Under the pieces are notes generated by a model. That model was not told where the DNA came from. It saw only the letters and a list, made by a program, of their open reading frames with translations, and made no database searches. This document shows positions 34,189 to 37,507 of a DNA stretch of 37,507 bases, piece after piece. Numbering within the stretch: the stretch's first letter is position 1; every line of letters begins with the position of its first letter. Both the position numbers and the translations under genes were made by a program. This DNA comes from Crocinitomicaceae bacterium (GTDB taxonomy: Bacteria; Bacteroidota; Bacteroidia; Flavobacteriales_D; Crocinitomicaceae): positions 1 through 37,507 of the forward strand of contig JAIOZF010000024.1 of NCBI GenBank assembly GCA_021740745.1. The letters are read 5' to 3'.

Positions 34189-35727
34189 TTAATCAACCAA
34201 AAGCGTTCGCATATTCACTTTTTCATCAATGATTTTGTATAAATCACCAATCGAAACGCGAATTTGCTCCATGTTATCTCTGTCTCTTACTGTAACCGTA
34301 TTGTCTTCCATTGTTTGGTGATCAATCATAATACAATAAGGTGTTCCTATTGCATCTTGACGACGATAACGTTTTCCTGGAGAATCTTTTTCATCGTAGG
34401 TACAGTTGTAATCGAACTTCAACAAGTTCAATACTTCATTCGCTTTTTCAGGTAAACCATCCTTTTTAGTCAATGGCATCACCGCAACTTTGTAAGGTGC
34501 CAATGCAGCTGGTAGACTCAAAACAGATCTTTCTGAACCATCTTCTAATTTTTCATTTTTGTAAGAAGCACTTAACACAGCTAAGAACATTCTGTCTAAA
34601 CCAACAGATGTTTCCACCACGAAAGGCACATAGTTTTGATTCAATTCAGGATCAAAATATTGTAATTTTTTACCTGAGAATTGCTCGTGTTGCTTCAAAT
34701 CGAAATCAGTACGGGAATGAATTCCTTCTAATTCTTTGAAGCCCATTGGGAAATCAAATTCGATATCGGCAGCGGCATTCGCGTAATGTGCTAATTTAAT
34801 ATGGTCATGGAAACGATACATTTTGTCGCCCAAGCCTAATTTCTTGTGCCATTTGATACGTGTTTCTTTCCAGTATTCGTACCATTTCATTTCTTCACCT
34901 GGACGCACAAAAAATTGCATCTCCATTTGTTCGAATTCACGCATACGGAAGATAAACTGACGCGCTACGATTTCATTACGGAAAGCTTTCCCTATTTGAG
35001 CAATTCCAAAAGGAATTTTCATACGACCTGATTTCTGAACATTTAAGAAGTTCACAAAAATACCTTGCGCCGTTTCTGGACGAAGATAAATAGTTGATGC
35101 GTCTCCCGCAACAGAGCCTAATTCAGTGGAGAACATAAGGTTGAATTGGCGCACTTCGGTCCAGTTTTTAGAACCAGAAATGGGACAAACAATTTCTAAA
35201 TCAACGATTAATTGATAAACACCTTCCAAATCATTATTCTCCAAGGTAGTGCGCATCCGGTCTTCAATTTCCGTGATTTTTTGTGCATTGCGCAATACAT
35301 TTGGATTCGTAGCACGAAATTGAGCTTCATCGAAACTATCACTAAATTTTTTGATGCCTTTCTCAACTTCTTTTTCAATTTTCTGACGAATTTTCTCGAT
35401 GTGCTCTTCGAGTAGTACGTCTGCACGGTAGCGTTTCTTAGAATCTTTGTTATCAATCAACGGATCGTTAAATGCATCTACGTGACCAGAAGCTTTCCAC
35501 GTTGTTGGGTGCATGAAAATCGCAGAATCAATTCCTACAATGTTGTCATGCATCTGCACCATTGATTTCCACCAATAGGATTTTATATTGTTTTTAAGTT
35601 CAGAGCCCAATTGACCGTAGTCGTATGTTGCAGCTAAACCGTCATATATTTCTGAAGAGGGGAATACGAATCCGTATTCTTTTGCGTGGGAAATAATTTC
35701 CTTTAGATTGTCTTCTTTTTGTTCCAT
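34189..35727 (-). CDS. glyQS: glycyl-tRNA synthetase (single-chain, dimeric type)
   Basis: Class II synthetase charging tRNA-Gly, 512 residues; the eukaryote/archaeon-like alpha2 type, not the GlyQ+GlyS tetramer. The N-terminal ISHAKEYGFVFPSSEIYDGL and YDYGQLGSELK are diagnostic. Class II motif 2 region is FRNEIVARQFIFRMREFEQMEMQFF; motif 3 region is ETSVGLDRMFLAVL. The C-terminal anticodon-binding domain starts at LAPYKVAVMPL. The start is fixed by homology of the N terminus and by the promoter, whose -7 box ends only 5 nt before the ATG; the mRNA is probably leaderless or nearly so. It is downstream of engB with a hairpin between. Confidence 0.96.
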   Translation of the reverse strand: MEQKEDNLKEIISHAKEYGFVFPSSEIYDGLAATYDYGQLGSELKNNIKSYWWKSMVQMHDNIVGIDSAIFMHPTTWKASGHVDAFNDPLIDNKDSKKRYRADVLLEEHIEKIRQKIEKEVEKGIKKFSDSFDEAQFRATNPNVLRNAQKITEIEDRMRTTLENNDLEGVYQLIVDLEIVCPISGSKNWTEVRQFNLMFSTELGSVAGDASTIYLRPETAQGIFVNFLNVQKSGRMKIPFGIAQIGKAFRNEIVARQFIFRMREFEQMEMQFFVRPGEEMKWYEYWKETRIKWHKKLGLGDKMYRFHDHIKLAHYANAAADIEFDFPMGFKELEGIHSRTDFDLKQHEQFSGKKLQYFDPELNQNYVPFVVETSVGLDRMFLAVLSASYKNEKLEDGSERSVLSLPAALAPYKVAVMPLTKKDGLPEKANEVLNLLKFDYNCTYDEKDSPGKRYRRQDAIGTPYCIMIDHQTMEDNTVTVRDRDNMEQIRVSIGDLYKIIDEKVNMRTLLVD

Positions 35728-35732
35728 GACCG

Positions 35733-35762
35733 CAAAGATAATGGAGAAAACTCAATTGTCAA
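35733..35762 (-). promoter_or_regulatory. promoter of glyQS
   Basis: On the minus strand: TTG (35762-35760), exactly 19 nt, then TATCTTTG (35740-35733), a full TTG-N19-TAnnTTTG match. Only five bases (CGGTC) separate the box from the start codon. Confidence 0.8.
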
Positions 35763-35778
35763 TTGATTGCACTAAAAT

Positions 35779-35810
35779 GGGAGAACATTGTAGTTAAATA
35801 GTTGTCTCCC
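35779..35810 (-). terminator. possible terminator after engB
   Basis: Six-bp GGGAGA / TCTCCC stem with a 20-nt loop, starting one base after the engB stop codon and followed on the minus strand by ATTTTAG. It sits just upstream of the glyQS promoter. The long loop and short T tract make it uncertain. Confidence 0.4.
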
Positions 35811-35811
35811 C

Positions 35812-36414
35812 TCAAGCCTCAAGGTTCTTATTAATTGCATCGATATAATTCAAAATTGTCTCTTTCCCGAAGGCAGATTCAGCGGAAGACGTGAACACAG
35901 GTGGAATAGCATCCCAGTATTTCAGCATTTCCTTTTTGTATTTAGCTAGGTTTTTCTGTAAGGCGGTACTCGATAATTTATCGATTTTGGTAAAGACCAT
36001 GGAGAAAGGGATTTGTTTTTCGCCACACCAATTCATGAACTCAAGGTCGATTTGTTGCGGATCTAAGCGGCTGTCTAACAAAACAAAAACGTTAACAAGA
36101 GTTTCTCTTTTGGTCAAATAATCGGAGATAAAAACCTCCCATTTTGCACGTGCATTTTTGGATGCTTTGGCATAACCATAGCCCGGTAAATCGACCAAAT
36201 ACCAGCTTTTATTGATTAAAAAATGATTGATTAATTGTGTTTTTCCCGGTCGACCAGAAGTTTTCGCCAGTTTCTTGTTTCCAGTGATCATGTTAATCAA
36301 GGAAGATTTACCTACGTTTGAACGCCCAATGAAGGCAAATTCAGCTAATCCGTCTTTCGGACAATTTTCTAATTTATCGTTCGAAATAACGAATACAGCT
36401 TCTTTAATTATCAT
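35812..36414 (-). CDS. engB: ribosome biogenesis GTPase EngB (YsxC/YihA)
   Basis: A 200-residue small GTPase needed for assembly of the large ribosomal subunit. G1 GRSNVGKS (30-37), G2 region TSGRPGKTQ with T59, G3 DLPGYGYAK (75-83), G4 TKIDK (142-146) and G5 SSAES (176-180), all as in the family. Length is normal. It starts 5 nt after the LEA-type lipoprotein, so it is the last gene of an operon that includes that lipoprotein and the M20 dipeptidase. Confidence 0.96.
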   Translation of the reverse strand: MIIKEAVFVISNDKLENCPKDGLAEFAFIGRSNVGKSSLINMITGNKKLAKTSGRPGKTQLINHFLINKSWYLVDLPGYGYAKASKNARAKWEVFISDYLTKRETLVNVFVLLDSRLDPQQIDLEFMNWCGEKQIPFSMVFTKIDKLSSTALQKNLAKYKKEMLKYWDAIPPVFTSSAESAFGKETILNYIDAINKNLEA

Positions 36415-36419
36415 CTTTT

Positions 36420-36890
36420 TTATTTTCCTTGTTGATTCAATTGCAGGTCTTTTCCTGACACTTGGCGGGTTTCGTCAATTTCTATTTTCTTCGAAAAAAA
36501 CCAAACGCCACCTTTCACTTTTCCTTTGATGCGCACATTCACATTTTCTTTTGAAGCATATCTCAGCATTGTAAACAAAGCACCATCTTCCAATTCAGCT
36601 TTCAAAGGAAATTGCAAAATGCTTTCTCGTTTTGCTTTTAATTTGACTTTTTTCTCCAAGCTTACTTTGCCCATGTATTGTTCCTCCACGTATACATCAA
36701 CTGTCGAACGTTTAACTTTAATGGCAAACCAATTTGGATTGCTTACTTTCACTCCAGCATTAAAATTGATTGTTTTTCCATCAATTTTAAATCCCGTCAC
36801 ACCTTCAGAGCCCAAAAATTCTGGACTTTCAAGGGCACAAGATGAAACCAAGAAAACACTAACTAAAGCAAGAAACAAGAATCGAAGCAT
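36420..36890 (-). CDS. LEA type 2-like lipoprotein
   Basis: A 156-residue lipoprotein: signal peptide with lipobox VSSC (C18). The mature part has the water-stress/LEA-2 (WHy-type) beta-sandwich pattern: INFNAGVKVSNPNWFAIKVK, where an NPN motif follows a beta strand, then VDVYVEEQYMG and LKAKRESILQFPLKAEL. LEA-2 proteins are linked to desiccation or envelope stress in plants and some bacteria; no function is established for this bacteroidete group. It lies 3 nt from the M20 dipeptidase and 5 nt from engB, so all three form one transcript. Confidence 0.8.
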   Translation of the reverse strand: MLRFLFLALVSVFLVSSCALESPEFLGSEGVTGFKIDGKTINFNAGVKVSNPNWFAIKVKRSTVDVYVEEQYMGKVSLEKKVKLKAKRESILQFPLKAELEDGALFTMLRYASKENVNVRIKGKVKGGVWFFSKKIEIDETRQVSGKDLQLNQQGK

Positions 36891-36893
36891 TTG

Positions 36894-37507
36894 TTATTTT
36901 TTAGAAAGTTCGGTGAAATGCTTGTAGAAATATGGTATAGTTTCAATTCCTTTGTAGAAATTGAAGAGACCATAATGTTCGTTTGGTGAGTGAATCGCAT
37001 CACTGTCCAACCCAAATCCCATTAAAATTGTTTTCGTCCCCAATACTTTTTCAAACATCGCAACAATTGGAATACTTCCACCGCTTCGAACTGGAATTGG
37101 TTTCTTTCCGAAAGTTGTTTCGTATGCCATTGAAGCTGCCTTATATCCAATTGAATCAATAGGTGTAACAGCTGGTTCTCCGCCGTGATGAGGTTTAACA
37201 ATTACCTTCACACTTGCTGGAGCAATTGACTCAAAATGCTTCGTAAAAAGTTCAGTAATCTCCGTTGGATCTTGATCTGGAACCAAGCGCATGGAGATTT
37301 TTGCGTATGCTTTCGATGCGATCACTGTTTTTGCGCCTTCACCAATATATCCACCCCAAATTCCGTTTACATCTAGTGTTGGACGGATAGAACCACGTTC
37401 CATTGTCGAATAACCAGCCTCACCCATCACTTCTTTGATGTCCAGTGCTTTGCAATATTTTTCTAAAGAGAAAGGAGCTTTTGCCATTTCAGCGCGTTCC
37501 TCATCTG
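36894..37507 (-). CDS. M20-family dipeptidase, C-terminal part (N terminus outside window)
   Basis: The frame is open through the right edge. An internal ATG at 37487 is not the start, since the frame continues upstream as DEERAEMAKAPFS, typical of the middle of M20 dipeptidases. Visible features: the end of the dimerisation domain (AYAKISMRLVPDQDPTEI), a GYKAASMAYETTFGKKPIPVRSGGSIPIV segment (positions about 114-142 from that ATG) and the metal-ligand histidine region GLDSDAIHSPNEHYGL. This resembles CNDP2-like cytosolic nonspecific dipeptidases. Role: final hydrolysis of dipeptides to amino acids, using two divalent metal ions. First visible gene of the operon with the LEA lipoprotein and engB. 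Confidence 0.9.
   Translation of the reverse strand, partial: DEERAEMAKAPFSLEKYCKALDIKEVMGEAGYSTMERGSIRPTLDVNGIWGGYIGEGAKTVIASKAYAKISMRLVPDQDPTEITELFTKHFESIAPASVKVIVKPHHGGEPAVTPIDSIGYKAASMAYETTFGKKPIPVRSGGSIPIVAMFEKVLGTKTILMGFGLDSDAIHSPNEHYGLFNFYKGIETIPYFYKHFTELSKK

Noticed and set aside
37388-37400. GGACGGATAG sequence resembling half of the REP-like palindrome
   Set aside because: It has no matching second arm and falls in normal M20 dipeptidase coding sequence.

Overview
This window looks like ordinary chromosome of an AT-rich member of the Bacteroidetes, most likely a flavobacterium-like organism and possibly the Fluviicola/Crocinitomicaceae group (inference). The evidence is: two secreted proteases with C-terminal 'YPNP/QPNP ... 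QLIxK' type IX secretion sorting domains; promoter boxes of the Bacteroidetes type (TTG or TTTG, 19 nt, TAnnTTTG) and no obvious Shine-Dalgarno sequences; a single-chain glycyl-tRNA synthetase; and a FeoB-associated Cys-rich mini-protein. I see no tRNA, rRNA, CRISPR, prophage or complete insertion sequence. No gene-free stretch exceeds 300 bases; the longest are 1461-1702 (divergent promoter region) and 6792-6997 (AT-rich, nothing recognised).

Layout. 1-1460 (-): 5' part of ileS. 1703-4089 (+): class I fumarase and an alpha/beta hydrolase. 4178-4681 (+): metal-binding (HMA) lipoprotein with its own terminator. 4836-6791 (+): dxs with a clear promoter. 6998-9592 (+): outer-membrane-type protein tightly coupled to an unusual FucP-family transporter. 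9647-10288 (+): a REP-associated tyrosine transposase (RAYT). 10313-12657 (-): feoA-feoB-FeoB-associated iron operon. 12807-15155 (-): aspartate kinase and gpsA. 15205-18510 (-): a secreted hypothetical and a T9SS metalloprotease. 18706-18996 (+): small membrane protein. 19077-24537 (-): three-gene operon with ATGA overlaps (secreted protein, uridine kinase, very large sensor histidine kinase). 24678-27643 (+): redoxin and a T9SS trypsin-like protease. 27750-29582 (-): ALDH8-like dehydrogenase and a VanZ-like protein. 29633-33626 (-): S9 peptidase and hemW. 33757-34110 (+): coiled-coil hypothetical. 34189-35727 (-): glycyl-tRNA synthetase. 35812-37507 (-): M20 dipeptidase (partial), LEA-type lipoprotein, engB.

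Most genes are housekeeping: translation (ileS, glyQS, engB), central metabolism (fumarase, gpsA, dxs, aspartate kinase), iron uptake and heme-protein maturation (feo, hemW). A second theme is protein degradation: two secreted endoproteases, an exported S9 peptidase and an M20 dipeptidase, as expected for a protein-using bacteroidete.

The least ordinary content is repeat DNA. (i) Two related 22-nt palindromes of the form GGGnCGnATnGCAATnCGnCCC lie in frame inside genes, one in ileS next to its editing-site motif and one inside the RAYT gene, where further half-copies form an in-frame 'QFAP' array between the two catalytic segments. (ii) Four degenerate tandem arrays of exactly 7-nt period, each with a different heptamer word, all lie at the 3' ends of minus-strand genes. 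No whole new multi-gene system such as a defence island or biosynthetic cluster is visible.
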